Positions 45,770 to 58,000 are shown, counted from the stretch's first letter. The stretch is DNA of 64,000 nt from Neofusicoccum parvum (GCA_020912385.1 CP087207.1:2914001-2978000), one strand, 5' to 3'. Notes: generated from the sequence alone by a model not told the origin. Numbers and translations: made by a program.

Positions 45770-46439
45770 GTCGGCGCGGTGACGGGGTTGGCTGTGGAGG
45801 GAGAGGGCAGATGACGTCGGGGTTGGTCGGTGACAGGCAGCCCGCCTTTCGGCTGCGAGAGGCGCCCGAGCCTAGCGCGACAGCACACGGAGCACCGTGC
45901 CAGTGCTCTTGGACGTGTAAACATCCCCACGCCAATCATTGCCCGCTGCGGCAGTCCAAGTCGTGGCCGTCCAGCTGGTCCAGCGTCTCGCTCGCGCATG
46001 GCACAGAGAAACTTGCGAATAATACACAGACTGCTTGCTCGCACACATGGCTCTCCGGCAGCCTTGGTTTGAGGCAGCAGCCACCGGCGGCTTCACTGCA
46101 GAGCCCTCCAGCCGTCTGCCCGGAGCTGCAGTTCGATGCCAGCTCGCACATAATCAGATATTCGCTCTTTGTTCCTGCAGTGCCAGAGCACGACCCCTTT
46201 GTCTCGCCCATCGAGGTTCTATTCCAAGAACAAGGCCTTGTGTCGCCTTGTCTCTTTGTCCTCTGGCCTGACATCTCCATGCGATTGTATAAGTTGGTCC
46301 GGCTTCTTCTCTGGTCGACAAGCTATGTCACTGGTCTGGTAACCACACACGCCCGTCTCTTTTCCTGCACATCCCCGTTTCCCTTCCCTTATTCGACGTG
46401 TAGTTCGAACTGCAGGCAGTCAGAGGTAAGTGAGTAGCA
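45770..46439. other. Divergent intergenic region
   Basis: Promoters for the TBC gene (left) and the HExxH protein (right). Overlapping frames are GC-driven. Nothing else supported. Confidence 0.5.
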
Positions 46440-47651
46440 ATGACGACGAACACTAGCGCTGCCTCAATCCCTGGTGGAACCAGCGACTACGAAGAGCTTT
46501 TCAGGGCGGCGATAGAGCAAAAGCCAGAGCTCGAGAGGGTGTTTGAGCTCCACCCTAGCGCCAGTCCAAACATCAGCAATGAGATCCATCCCCTATTCCG
46601 ACGGTCCAACTTCCCGACGCTGAGTCTCAGGCAGTATGAAGCATTCGGGCTGGGCCTCCGGCTGGCCTCCCTCTTCATCACTGCGGAGCCGATGCTCGAA
46701 TGGTGGGTTCACGCCGCATTCGGGTTCAGAGTTCCTCACCCGCGCAACGCTGACAAGTTCGTCCTAGAGCAGGCTATGGAGTACAACGCCGGGCACACCG
46801 CATCTGTCGAAGCAGCATTGGTTAGTCTGGCAGACTTCGTCGATTTCGACTTCGATGTATACAAGGGTTTCTTCAGTCTCGGACGCACATCGATCAGGGA
46901 GGTGAGGCATCCAGCGGGTGTGAGCCCTCATGGCCTCTTCCGCGAGGTGAACAGACAAGGAAAGAGAATCATCACCATGCTGCATGCAGAATTTCAGACA
47001 CACGCGAGCAAAGGCTTCTGGGAAGACCCCCTAGACGCCCAGCTGCGCTTCTCGTTTCTTCTGGCAGTCACCATAGTTCATGAAATGACACATGCATTCG
47101 GCTGCATGATGCGAGGCACTGACGACGAGGAGTACATAGATGCGGATGACCCGGATACCGAGTGGGGATTTTCGTGGGAGACGTGGGCGCTCGGCGGGCT
47201 ACTCAACCCCTGGAAGCTCGCTGTCGCGCCGACTACCACCTTCCTCTCTAACGGTTGGGAAAGCAGAACGAAGAAGAAAGCGAACGGCGGCGCCCCATCC
47301 TCGGTCGTCCCCATGGACTGGATCGCCAGGTGGTTCCGCCGGCGCTTCTGGATGATGTTGCAGACGGGTCACGGCGTGCAGATGCCGCCATCGTGCGAAT
47401 TGCAAATTTGGCAGCGATCGAACCGGCGTGGCTCTCTCATGTCGGACATCGAGCTGCTTCTGAACGATGAATGCAGAACGCTCCACCGCACCAGTGGGAC
47501 AAAGAGGAAGGTGGACGAAGTGGATGGCGCGGACTCGGGGTACGGCACTGCAGAGAGCGAGAAATCGGCGGACGAGAACCGCAGGAAACGGCCTCGCACG
47601 GAGAGTGAAGAGCCAGTGAGCCCAAAGACGGTGAAGATCGACGACTCGTGA
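46440..47651 (+). CDS. Uncharacterised fungal protein with a HExxH zinc-protease-like motif
   Basis: Single exon, 403 residues, start MTTNTSAASIPGGTSDYEEL. The centre carries LAVTIVHEMTHAFGCMMRG, a HExxH motif on a helix preceded by hydrophobic residues, as in gluzincin and SprT-type metallopeptidases. About 25 residues later comes WGFSWETWALGG, with a Glu that could be the third zinc ligand. The C-terminal ~90 residues are disordered and charged, with an NLS-like TKRKVDEVD and RRKRPRTESEE, so a nuclear location is possible. I do not recognise an assigned family beyond a lineage-wide fungal hypothetical protein. Protease activity is inferred from the motif only. Confidence 0.75.
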   Translation: MTTNTSAASIPGGTSDYEELFRAAIEQKPELERVFELHPSASPNISNEIHPLFRRSNFPTLSLRQYEAFGLGLRLASLFITAEPMLEWWVHAAFGFRVPHPRNADKFVLEQAMEYNAGHTASVEAALVSLADFVDFDFDVYKGFFSLGRTSIREVRHPAGVSPHGLFREVNRQGKRIITMLHAEFQTHASKGFWEDPLDAQLRFSFLLAVTIVHEMTHAFGCMMRGTDDEEYIDADDPDTEWGFSWETWALGGLLNPWKLAVAPTTTFLSNGWESRTKKKANGGAPSSVVPMDWIARWFRRRFWMMLQTGHGVQMPPSCELQIWQRSNRRGSLMSDIELLLNDECRTLHRTSGTKRKVDEVDGADSGYGTAESEKSADENRRKRPRTESEEPVSPKTVKIDDS

Positions 47652-50149
47652 AGTGGAGAGGGGGAAAATGTCTATATTTAGAGGACCGGTGGTGATTTGC
47701 TGTTACATTGCTGTAAGTACCGCACACCAACAACGGCAGGGCCGCGGTGTGGACTTCCTAATGGTCCGTTTAAAAAGATCTTTCCTTTGCTAGCTTTGTC
47801 TAGAACGTCCACCTCTGTTTCATCACATGCGAGTTTCCTGATATTTCCACGCACATCCATCCACGCCGCACCACACGACTGATCGGTGGAGGACCTGGAC
47901 ATCGGAATCACGAGCGCCATCATGGTTTTTCCCAGTCTATCTCTAACCTCTAACAAGTCCTGCCTCCGAAGTTAGCGTTCATGCAACCCACGCCCTTCAT
48001 CTCCACGTACACTTCACCACACATGAAGACGTTGAACCGGGACCGGCGTCGCCGACCATCGAGATTCTGGCAGCATGTTGCAGTTGGGCAGACGTGCGTG
48101 TGCTCCCTCCACTGTTCGCCGGCCGCGTCGTGCGCCTATTTCTGGCAACACCATCGATCCTGACTAATGAGCATTCGCCCACTTACCCATCTCGCATCAC
48201 CCACTGGCCCAACCACTCTCCTCCCTGCCCCTATCCACACCAAGCCGCAATTAGATGGCATCATTCTCCCTGTCCATCCTTGGCAACGTGCCACGAAAAA
48301 GCACACACCAACCAACGCAGCCCACACCCCGATATTCGTATTCACGAGCCGTGCCGCTGCTCGTTCGCGACCGCCACGTCGGGAGCAACGCCAACCCAAG
48401 AAAACCAAAGACCTACTGCCATCTTAGGGGAAGCCCGGGCGATTTTTGACTCAGATGGCCCAACCCGCGGGACCAGCGCCCCGGACGACCCAACCCGCAC
48501 TGACCTCCTCCCTCCCTCCCTCCCATCCACCATCGATCGGCGCGCGCAGAAACGCCGGGCCACCAGCCCCCGGGAGGCGTTCCCGACGGCACATTCTGGC
48601 TCCCCGGTCATGTCGCGCGCTCGGCGGTCACCCGGTCGTCACCCGCTAGCCAGCCCCGTGGGCCGCCGCGACGGAACTGCCCGATTCGACGCGGCGGAGG
48701 GGCCACAGCTCTCCCCTCGGGATCTTCGGAGTCCAACATCAGCTTGCAAGCATCGTCGGCCGCCAGGGAGCAACGCGATCACGAGCTTCGCCGCCTTGTC
48801 CTGTTGCATGAGCGTCCGCGCGCAGGTCAGATCTCGGGAGCGAAGGAGAGAGAGAGCCTCACGAAATCTCACTCCTTACGGCGAATCACTTAAACGAAAG
48901 GAAGCATCGGATCTGGCTAATCAGGATCGCGGGTAGGGAGAGGGTGTGTCATATGCAATGTGCGGGAGCATTGCTTTGTGGCTTGAAGGGGGGTGAGGCA
49001 ATGCTCGCACAGTAATCAAGGATTCGCGGTGACGGCCGCGCGTGCACAGTGTGTTGAATCCTTCGCCCGCCGTCCGACTCGCTAACGGTGCGGCAGGTTG
49101 GGGTCCAAAAGGTAGGTCAGAGCAGCAGAGCCAGATTGCGGCGGCCCGCCGGGTGCGTGCATTGCCGAAACAGCGCGGCGAACAGCAAAAGAAGAGAGCG
49201 ATCACCTCATGCATGCGCATCCCGTTTTGCATAAGCACTGCGTCGCGCCGCTTCTCTTGCATGGCCGCCATGAGGCTGAGCGCGCAGCAAGGGATCGTCG
49301 CGATAACCGTCGCCTCCCCCTCCCCGGTCCCATCGCCGCCCATTGGAAGGAGGCGGCGACATCTCAAACACGCGTGCCGGTGGGCGTGGGATTCTAAGCT
49401 TATCGCAGAATAAGAGTGCGTGCAGCAGGAGCCGGCGGTGGCGCTAGGCCACGTTCTGCCCTCGTCCTCCTGCGCGTTATTTGCCCCGCGCGTGAGCAGA
49501 GCGCGCGCGGTGTATTTTTGGCTCAACCCACATTCCCACGCCACGGCATCGAATGGCGTGCAGGTGGGACCCGTTTTCACTTTGTGTAACCGAAGACCCT
49601 TTCTGCAACCTTACTCGCTCGCGCTGATGTCATGCACGCTCGCGACAAACTCCCCCCGAGCCCCGACGCGTGGCCGGTCGAGGAAGACCATGGCGAAATT
49701 TTCGCTCGGCGCCATTCTGCGCGGGCACGGGGAAAGCAAACAGTCGGTCACCTCTGCGCTGCCTGGGGTCTGGGGGTGGCGGGTGGCGAGCTAGCTCCAG
49801 CTGCCGAGCCTCTTGCAATTGGGGGGATATGTGCTACCGAGAAGAAGTTATATATATAGAGAGGCAAATGGTAAAAAAGGAAATCCGTGAAGCAAACGAA
49901 TGCATCCAAGAAGCCATATCTTGGTTCCGCAAGCGAGGGTATCAATCGCTAAACGCTTTCACAATATGTGAGGGGGACAAAGGGAAATCGTAAGAAATCA
50001 GTAGCGACCGGTCTAGTAGGGAAGAATTGAACCCAAAATGTACCACCAAGCCGAGCTGCTGCCCTCCAGCTCTTGAAAATATAGCCATTGCTCTCCTGGG
50101 ATCTTTGCTTTTGCGCTTTTTCGCTTTTTGCTCTTGGTTTTTCGATGCT
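47652..50149. other. Unusually long convergent gap (2.5 kb), no gene supported
   Basis: Both neighbours point into it, so no promoter is needed here. Two long frames (48094-48936 plus, 49580-48921 minus) are proline/arginine- or cysteine-rich, lack conserved patterns and show no splice structure. A TATATATAG tract occurs at 49850-49859. It could hold a long 3' UTR or a non-coding RNA, which I cannot decide. Confidence 0.4.
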
Positions 50150-51346
50150 TCATCGTGACCCTCTCCTCTGGCGTGCCTCCATCCACTGTCTTTCTAGCTC
50201 GGCTGCTCTGCGCGCGGCAGCCCTGCGCTGGTGGCTCTGCGCCTCCCACTGGCTTTGTGCGTAGTCGGGAAGCTCCTCGTCCTCTGGCGGCATGCCGTAT
50301 TCTTCCTCCTCCATCGCTCTCAGTGCCTGGGCGAGTGATGCTGACGTGGAGCGCGTGATCCCAGGGGCTCTGTCCTGGAAGGGATGCTGCGGGATCGGCT
50401 GGGAGTAGGAGGTAGTCTGCGGAGGCTGTGACGCTCGGGGCGCATAGTACTCTCTGTAGAGGGACTGGCTCAGGGGTCGCTGGCGGACAGGAGAGAATGG
50501 GTCGAAGCCGCTGGTAGCCTCGGCGAATTGGTGGAGTTCTGCGTCGTCGTCAAAGGTGGTGCTTGGTCTGCGCTGCTCTTGGGCGGCGCGGTGTGGTGAG
50601 CTTTCCCAGGGTGCTCCAGGGTAGGTGCGTGCCCGTGGGGAGCGGAGGCTCTCGCTGGCGTGGGAGGAGGAGCGTGGGCGGTCGAGAGGTGAAACGGGAG
50701 AGAAGTACTGTGGACTGAGGGGGTAGTCGCTGGAGGCGGTCCGCGTCGGGGCCTGGGTGGTGTAGTTCCGACCAGAGCTGTGAGGCACCCTCAGTGGCGA
50801 TGGACGCCGCTCTGGATGGGCGCCGGAAGGCATGGTGACAGGACCAGAGATGCACCTAGGGTAGGAGGTTTGGGCGGCCGGAGCAGAGCGGGGCGATTCT
50901 TGGGTGGGGTGGTATGAGGGCGGCGACAGAGAACGGGGAGGCACACTGCTGTTGTCGTCCTGGCGGCGGCGGATCAGGGCTTCCAGCTTCCCGGGTTTCT
51001 TTTTCTTCTTTTTCTCCTGGAGCTCGGGCGAGCACGACGGCGCGGCGCTAGACTCGGGCTGCGGGTGCCAATCAGTACGGGCGACACGCACGTTGGCCCA
51101 GCGAGAAGTGGGCGGGTCTTCGAGCGAGTGCTGCCAGTCAGGGAGAGCAGAGGGTAAATCGTCGTGTGATTGGGCGGGCCGAGACTGGTCCATGCCGGCA
51201 CGGGAGCCGACCTGGGCGAGGAGAGTGGAGGAGGTGAGGAGCAGCTGGGCCGTATAGCTGATATAGTTCGGGCACGGAACGACCAGGTGGTCTTGGTCCT
51301 CGGGGGCTTGAGCCAGGGCGGGAGCGGGCGCGGAGCAAGGTTGCAT
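50150..51346 (-). CDS. Disordered Pro/Ser-rich protein, function unknown
   Basis: Frame of 398 residues from ATG 51346. The N-terminus contains HLVVPCPNYISYTAQLLLTS, a short segment that looks conserved, so I prefer this start to the internal Met at ~51193. The rest is disordered: a lysine run (EKKKKKKPGKLEALIRRR), many SP sites (SPQYFSPVSPLDRPRS), then EDEELPDYAQSQWEAQSHQR and a basic coiled end (RRAAARRAAELERQWMEAR). LPDYAxSQ is a recurrent short motif near the C-terminus of fungal regulatory proteins; a ubiquitin-ligase or adaptor-binding role is speculative. Single exon. Confidence 0.65.
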   Translation of the reverse strand: MQPCSAPAPALAQAPEDQDHLVVPCPNYISYTAQLLLTSSTLLAQVGSRAGMDQSRPAQSHDDLPSALPDWQHSLEDPPTSRWANVRVARTDWHPQPESSAAPSCSPELQEKKKKKKPGKLEALIRRRQDDNSSVPPRSLSPPSYHPTQESPRSAPAAQTSYPRCISGPVTMPSGAHPERRPSPLRVPHSSGRNYTTQAPTRTASSDYPLSPQYFSPVSPLDRPRSSSHASESLRSPRARTYPGAPWESSPHRAAQEQRRPSTTFDDDAELHQFAEATSGFDPFSPVRQRPLSQSLYREYYAPRASQPPQTTSYSQPIPQHPFQDRAPGITRSTSASLAQALRAMEEEEYGMPPEDEELPDYAQSQWEAQSHQRRAAARRAAELERQWMEARQRRGSR

Positions 51347-53245
51347 CTTGGTGGATAGGAGCCCCGGCGGCGATCAGGACGGGCGCGCTTCGCACCGAGT
51401 GTGCAGACACGGACGGCAGCTGGGAGCCACAACAAGCTAGCACGAAGCGATCACCACAGAAGCGAGGGCGGAGGCGAGTCGCACAGAGGAATTGAAACCG
51501 GGAACATGGAGCTGGTGGCGACCAGCGCGTCCTCTATATTGCAGCAGGCGGCCATGGCGCGCCAGTAGGGCTGAGAGGCGCCACGGGCGGAAATGATCAC
51601 AGCAACAGCAGCAGCCTATTTTCGGCGGGCGCAGGATGAGCCAACATGAGGCGGTGGTGCAACAGCGACGCGTGCGGACGTGAGATAGAACGAGCGCGGA
51701 CGCAGGGCTTGGCTCAGGGCGGAGGCGGGCGCGGCCTGGCACATGGCAGCTGGCCGCGGGCACTGGCGCCGGCGCTGCGCTGGCTCGACCTCGCGTCCGG
51801 CGCTGCGTCCGCAGGGCCCGGCCGAGAGCTCCAGCGGGCTCGTCGCGGCGCGACGGTGTGGGCTGGCGGTGGAGCGCATGGCGGCGTCGGTGGTGGTGGT
51901 CGGGCGTGGTCTGACGGCAGCCGGCTAGCCTTACACGGCTCTAGGAACGCCAAGCTCGACAAGCTATCGCCCGCCGATCGCCCCTGCACAGCCTCTGCCT
52001 CCCAAAATAGCAGCGTCGCCATCGCTGCCGGCCGCCGCCTGAGGCCGCGCTGGCGCCGCCGCCCCGGGCAGCCTCCGAGGGCCTCAACACCGCGCCCCGG
52101 CCGCCCTGGCTCGCATCGCAGCTGGCCCCGCCCGCGGGTGACGTCGTTTGCCGCGCGACACTGCTCTGCGCGCCCTGGCTCCCACACCGCAGGCGCGCGC
52201 CGCCCGCCCGCTCGCCCGCTCTCGCGCACAGCAGCACCAGCACCAGCAGCAGACCGGGAGTGCGATCCTTCCGCGCCAACACGCCGAGCTGCCGCGGCCA
52301 TTCACGGCTGTGCGCCGTATCGCGCCAATGCTCGCGTCGCGCCGCTGCCATCCTGCTCAGTGTCGCCGCCGTCACGCTGCCGCGCTGGGCCGCGGCTCTG
52401 TCGCCGTTCCTGTGCAACGCGCGCCGCCACGCTGTGTCGCCCTCTCTGCGCCGCGCAGTCGGTGTGGCCGTCCGGTTCCTGAACCCCACACTGCGCTCTC
52501 GCAGAGGCCAGCTGATCCGCTCCACCCGCCTGTTGGTTGTGGCCCGCGCGCCTTCGCATCCCCCTTCCGCATCGCGCACGCCCGGGCAGTCTCCGACAGC
52601 TGCCCCCGTGCCTCGGCCTGCCGCCCACGCCGGCGGCGCGCTGGCCGGGCGGTCCGCCACGGCTTCACCAGCGCCAGGTAGGCCTGCTCTCGCCGCGGAC
52701 ATAACGACGTGTTCAGCTGCCGTGGTGTTGGCGGCTTGACGCTACTCCAGATTGATGTGCTCCAGCCCTGATCTCAAATTGATGCGTTCCTGCATATCTA
52801 TTTTAGTGCTGACTGCCCATCCCGGTCGATGCGATGTCCATGGAGACGTGTGGCCCAAAGCAGCAGTGCAGTTGGTCAGACGGCCTCATAACTTAGTCAC
52901 CACCACCGCTGTTCACTCATCGCGCCCGCCCCGTGGCTGTTGTTCTGGAACCCACGTGACCTGCACGCCCACCGAGTTTTCTCGTGACTGCGCGCTTGGC
53001 CCTCAGCTCAGCACACAGTCAACATCAGCAAAGCTCTGAATCCTCCGCTGCTCATCGAATGCTGCACACGTACCAGGCTCCTCCTTGTTCGGTCTATTTT
53101 TGCGCGGAACGCCTGAGTTGCAACTCCAACTGCAACACCGCTTCTCAGCCACGATTCCTGCGGCATTACATATTAGCACTCTGTTGCAAGCAACTCGCCG
53201 CCGGCGGGTCTCTCATCTCCCATCCGTGTCAGGCGCGCCGTCGTC
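51347..53245. other. Very GC-rich divergent region, no gene supported
   Basis: About 1.9 kb between two divergent genes. All six frames are open for long stretches (up to ~280 codons) in 51.6-52.7 kb and yield only arginine/alanine-rich sequence, the expected result of extreme GC and CpG content. The right part (52.8-53.2 kb) is the leader of the methyltransferase-like gene. Confidence 0.5.
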
Positions 53246-53767
53246 ATGGCCCTGCCGGTGCTTTCGGATGCTCCCACTCATCACCCCGATTGTTGTCTCA
53301 GCCTCTCCAACAGCCTGTTTACAACTCTCGATCGAATCCTTTCTAGCACGGACGGACACATCCTTTCTATCGGCTCCGGAAGCGGTCTTTTTGAAGCAGC
53401 CCTCGCTTCAAGGCATCCGGGTTGGGTTGTCGAGGGCGTAGAGGTCAGCTCGTCGGTTAACAAGTATCTCCCAGAGGAGTCCGCGTACGTTGTGGGTGGC
53501 ACATGGGATCTGTGCCTCAGAGCACGGGATGCCGCTGTTTGGATCTTTGTCTACCCGCGCGTTCCAGCACTTGTGGAAAGGTATCTCGCGACATTTGGGA
53601 ACTCAAGCGTTCAGCTTGCCATATTCCTAGGGCCAAGGGCTGATTGGGCCGACTTCCAAGCTTCCTTCCAAGCAGCTGGATTTGCGCCTGTGGAAATCAT
53701 TGAAGAATGCGGCCTGGCTCCTTACGAAATGATGTCGGTGATCAGGAAAGACACGGCCGACTCCTGA
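53246..53767 (+). CDS. Small Rossmann-fold methyltransferase-like protein
   Basis: Intronless, 173 residues from ATG 53246. Motif I reads HILSIGSGSGLFEAALASRH (GxGxG with a following helix), and the post-I acidic residue is in WVVEGVEVSS. Later strands (AAVWIFVYPRVPALVERYL, VQLAIFLGPRADWADFQASF) fit a class-I SAM-dependent methyltransferase fold, though it is short. The C-terminal cap (VEIIEECGLAPYEMMSVIRK) matches a final beta pair. No substrate-specific motif is seen. It may be a degenerate or regulatory member. Confidence 0.65.
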   Translation: MALPVLSDAPTHHPDCCLSLSNSLFTTLDRILSSTDGHILSIGSGSGLFEAALASRHPGWVVEGVEVSSSVNKYLPEESAYVVGGTWDLCLRARDAAVWIFVYPRVPALVERYLATFGNSSVQLAIFLGPRADWADFQASFQAAGFAPVEIIEECGLAPYEMMSVIRKDTADS

Positions 53768-54055
53768 GCTGTGTCTACTAAAGGCTCTCGTGCCCGCAAC
53801 ATCATCCTAAGCACGCGTGCATGTCACCGCCTTCCGCCAGCGTCGGCTATCCCGTATCATGTGTACAGACTACGGTCATTTCCACTCTTGCCATGTGCAA
53901 TTCGCGAACTCGAAGTAAGTGGCTAAGCTATATTTAAGACCACCTATACGTCGTCTATGCGCCGTATCGCCACTGTCACCGTACTAGCCTCGAAGGCGAC
54001 ATACCTGCGTAAACTCCTAGCGAGTCACATTGAATCCACTTCGTCACATTATTGC

Positions 54056-55039
54056 ATGAGCTTGCAGATATCGGCATTTCCACAGCGCGACCTATCCGCG
54101 CCGAACGCGAACGCGCCCGCAGCAGCAAGACCGCGACCCAATAGGACCACCCTCAGCATCCAAGAAGCCAAGGAAATCTGGCAACACACGGTCCTCCTCT
54201 TCAAGCACTATGACTGGTCCGAGGCCGTCGTCTACACTCAGCGACTGCTGCGGCGCTCGCGGCACACGCCCGGCATCAACCGTGCCGCCGTGTGGGCCAA
54301 CCTTGGCATCTTGCGCATGCACCTTGGGGAATACTATCTCGCTCTGGAAGCCTTCACCAAAGCCATGAAGGAAGCCGGCATATCCGCAGCAGGAGCAGGC
54401 AGCGTCGGGGGTAAGCGTCAGAGTCTCCCCTCATCCCTCTCTCCCTGCCCCTATCCCGAGCCAGTGAGCTCGCCCGTCTGACTAAACGATGACAACGCGC
54501 TGACGACCGCCGCCCCCCCAGCCACCCACACCGACGCAGCATGTGCGCCATCACCACCACCGGCCGCTCCCTCCCTCGCATCGCTCGGCCCGCGGCCGCG
54601 GCAGGCCAGCCACGCTGCACGCGCGCTCTCCGCAGCTGACACCCGCGACGGCGGCAGCGGCAGCGACCCGACTCGCCGCCCGCCCCGCCGCCGCGACGCA
54701 AGCCGCGAAACCGCCGCCGTCTACCCCTTCCTCGCCGGCCTGGCCGCCTACCACCTCGCGCGCAGCGGCGGCGGCGGCCCGGCGGCTGGCCTGCGCGCCG
54801 CCCGGCGCCTCTTCCTCACGTGCCTGGCGTTGCTGCCGCCCGGCGTGGAGGAGGTGGACATGCGGTCTCGCGGGCTCGCCTGGACGCTGGAGCGGCTGCG
54901 CGTGGTGTGGAACGCGCGCATCTGCGGGGTCGAGGCGGCGTGGGAGGAGGGGACGGCGGGGCTGGTTGCTGGGAAGCGTTGGGGTGTCAACGGGATGCCC
55001 GGAGGCTTGTGCTTTGGGTTTGTGGGTGAGGAGGGCTGA
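54056..55039 (+). CDS. TPR protein, NoxR/p67phox-like
   Basis: Start taken at MSLQISAFPQRDLSAPN; an in-frame Met lies 33 codons earlier (53957). The TPR-like helices read EAKEIWQHTVLLFKHYDWSE, AVVYTQRLLRRSRHTPG and VWANLGILRMHLGEYYLALE. An intron (about 54412-54521, GTAAGC to CCCCCCAG) joins SVG to ATHTDAACAPSPPPAAP in matching phase. The second part is a GC-rich linker, then ETAAVYPFLAGLAAYHLARS, AARRLFLTCLALLPPGVEEV and LAWTLERLRVVWNARICGVE. The TPR arrangement with a 'WNxRI' end resembles fungal NADPH-oxidase regulator NoxR-like proteins, but SH3 and PB1 domains are absent. Call: related TPR domain; NoxR function not implied. Confidence 0.65.
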
Positions 55040-58000
55040 AGGCTGGAGGGCTGGAGGCGGGTTGTGGTTGGCGGGGCGTGGAGATGATGGCTCTCTTTTC
55101 TTGGCTGCTTTTTCTTTTTCTGCGGTTTACATGTGGTTTCTCAGCTGCGATCTCGAAAGACTCGCGATGATAGCTCGAGCTGACTGCGGTGGCTTCGTGG
55201 CACCGGTTCAATGCTAATCACAATTGTCCGAGTGCGGCAACAATACTACAGTATCCCGCATACGGGTTGAACACCTTGCCGTATTCATCATTGATGAATC
55301 TCCCGTATCTACGCTGGAACACGGTGCTGATGGTCCCAATTGCTCCGTATTGCTTACTCTCATCAACTAGTACCACTAATGCCACTGAGTCAGCAAAGTG
55401 TGCATGTGGACGTTCCAGACCGAACTTCAGCCTTGCATCACCGGAACGAGAACGCACAACCCTAAAGTAAAGTCTTCAAGACTATTTGGAGACAAAGTGG
55501 CTCATCCACTTCTCGTTGTTGATTCTTTCTCCGCAACTCGTAATGCTAGGTCATCACTTCAAATCTAAAGCCCGATTTCATATTGTGGATTGGTAATGCC
55601 CAGCCCCGCCGGCACTGACTCACCTGTGCCTTCGAGGGTCAAGTGTGGTGACGTTGCTACCTGGGATCCACTGCTCATGGATGCGCGCCTCGATCTTCGC
55701 TCCTCAAAAGCAAACTCTGTGCCCACGTGCTCCAGAACTCACCAGTGGACCACAGTACGCCTGTGTTTGTTGGCCATTGATTATGCTTTAAGGAACACGA
55801 ATAACTTACAATCCTCGGATTTCTTGCATGCCTGAGCGATCCTGAGATGACAGTTGGGCTCCCGTATTCGATCTATGTCGGAAAATAAAGACACCCAGCA
55901 AATGTGGGGAAATGAAGTTGACTTATGTCTTTCGGGAAATGAATCTTAATAGCTTCTATTAATTAAATTTCACGGTGCTTGTTTGGCAAAGCAAATATTG
56001 CGAATATGCAGTGTAGGGTAGAGAGCGGACAGACCAAGGTACTAGACGGACGTACGCATTAGTCATTATAATGAGAGATGATCTCAGAGGATTACTGAGT
56101 TACTACACTAAAAAGTCTTCACAAGTGTTGTGTAGGTTTTAATTGATGGCCGTCGCGGAAAGATGGCTCGGTTGAAGTGGCCCGCACGAGGCCTCAATGA
56201 CATTAGTAAGTGAACGAAAGCACACTTGTGACCTTATAGTCCCCATATATCTACTTACCATCTAATGGTTGGTTGTCTTTGATATTGGATGTCAGGAGAA
56301 GATACGGTATACTTACTGCCAACAAAAGAAATGTCAAATGACCTCTCGCGTAGTAGAGCCTTTTTCGGAGTTTACGGAAAAGCTCTAAAGCTCATGATTG
56401 CTCGCTATGTAAATGTATACTTGCGATGATAATATGAACAACATACCTCAAAACTTCTCATCATTATCAAGTTCCCAAATACCACCTTCAGCATGATTCC
56501 TTGGCGAGGAGCTTAACTGCGCTGCATTGACCTGCGCAACCCCTGCAAAGAGCATGATCGTGGGAATCGGTAGGTGCAACCCCCGCAGTGACGGAACCAT
56601 GTGCGCGAAACATTTCTGTCATTGGCATGCTCAAGAGCCAGAACGGAAGTTGGGTGATGAAGGTCGTTGATTTCCTGAAGATTCTGGCCTTGTGAGTTCG
56701 ATAACAAGCCTCCTTTCCTGGACTTGATTCCTTCGAATGCGAAAACGAGTGATCAACAAGCTTGTCACGTTCTCTAAATCAAAGCCAGGCGCATAGCCCC
56801 GTGTGACAGTCTTGCGCATGGATTTGACAGTTCCATCTCTGCAACAGCAGCCGACCTGTGCTTTGAAGTGCTGCTCTTGAAAGAGGGTTGATCCCGCTTC
56901 TTGACCTGAACTTTGTCCAAGCACGACTTTGGTGTCTGCGACGATATGAATCCCATGCTACGATTCATAGGTTTCACCGCACTTCGTCCTCTTCCCTTCC
57001 CTCCTCCATCTTCTGCCATCGCATCAATCCATATGATCTGTTCAATGCTCCGCCCACCATTAACATCATTCAATGCTATCACCCTTCGCAAACCACGCAC
57101 TAAGACAGCCACCATCTCCAAAAGCCGCTGATATCCCGCACGACAAAGGAATCTCATTCCTCGCCCAAGACACATCATGCTTTCCCGATCTTAAAGTGCG
57201 TAGCCAGTTGCCAAAGAGACCCAAAAGAGTAAACTGTTCGCCAGATCAGTGCATGGTTTGATGTAGAATACTAGGATGTCAGTTCGTGCTGCCAATATCC
57301 TCCCTCCGTCCGCAACGGACAAACGCCCATGAAGAAGCAAGAAAGGATCAGCAGCAACAGCCTCCGCAGCACGTGAAACTCTCTTTTACCGCACAACTTA
57401 CCAAAACCGTGCAACTCCGGAACAACAAGAACGTCTCTGAGTTGGCCAGACCCGTGTCAGACCTGCGCCATTCTACGAGACCCCATTCCGCACCTACGCA
57501 CTCTTTGTCCGCGCCCCACCAACCACCGCGCCACCCAAATGCCTGACTCACTCAAGACAAAGCCCAGAAACACGCGGTCACACACAGAAATGCAAAATTC
57601 CGGAGGCAAAAATGTAGAGAGGAGTGGATAGAGTCAAGGACTGAGGCCGTCGTGCGTTATTCCAGCGCGACGTCCTGGGCCCTTGCCTCCCAAAAAGACC
57701 AGTTCTATTTTTCATTGTTCTTCTTTTTCTGGTATTGGCTGGTGTGCCGCAGCGATCGATGTTTCCATCTAAGCTAACTATTTCGCTGTCCGCTACCGTG
57801 CGTTTCAACTGGCAGCTGTGTTTTCGGCCCAATTCCATTTTCTCGCCTCCCTCTCCGAAGAAGAAAATTCCCATCATAATCCTCCGTCTATGTGTGTGAT
57901 AGTAACCGTGAAAGATGTTATCTGCGTACCGTCTGTTCATCGCTGAGACGATACCGATTGGTGGATCGAGCTTTGTTGAAAAATATGCCGATGCTCGTCC

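Noticed and set aside
48094..48936. 280-codon plus-strand frame
   Set aside because: Pro/Arg/Ser-rich, no homology pattern, no initiation context; likely chance in GC-rich DNA.
48921..49580. 219-codon minus-strand Cys-rich frame, considered as a secreted effector
   Set aside because: No signal peptide and irregular cysteine spacing.
51646..52702. Several overlapping long frames on both strands
   Set aside because: All frames open at once because of extreme GC; none is gene-like.
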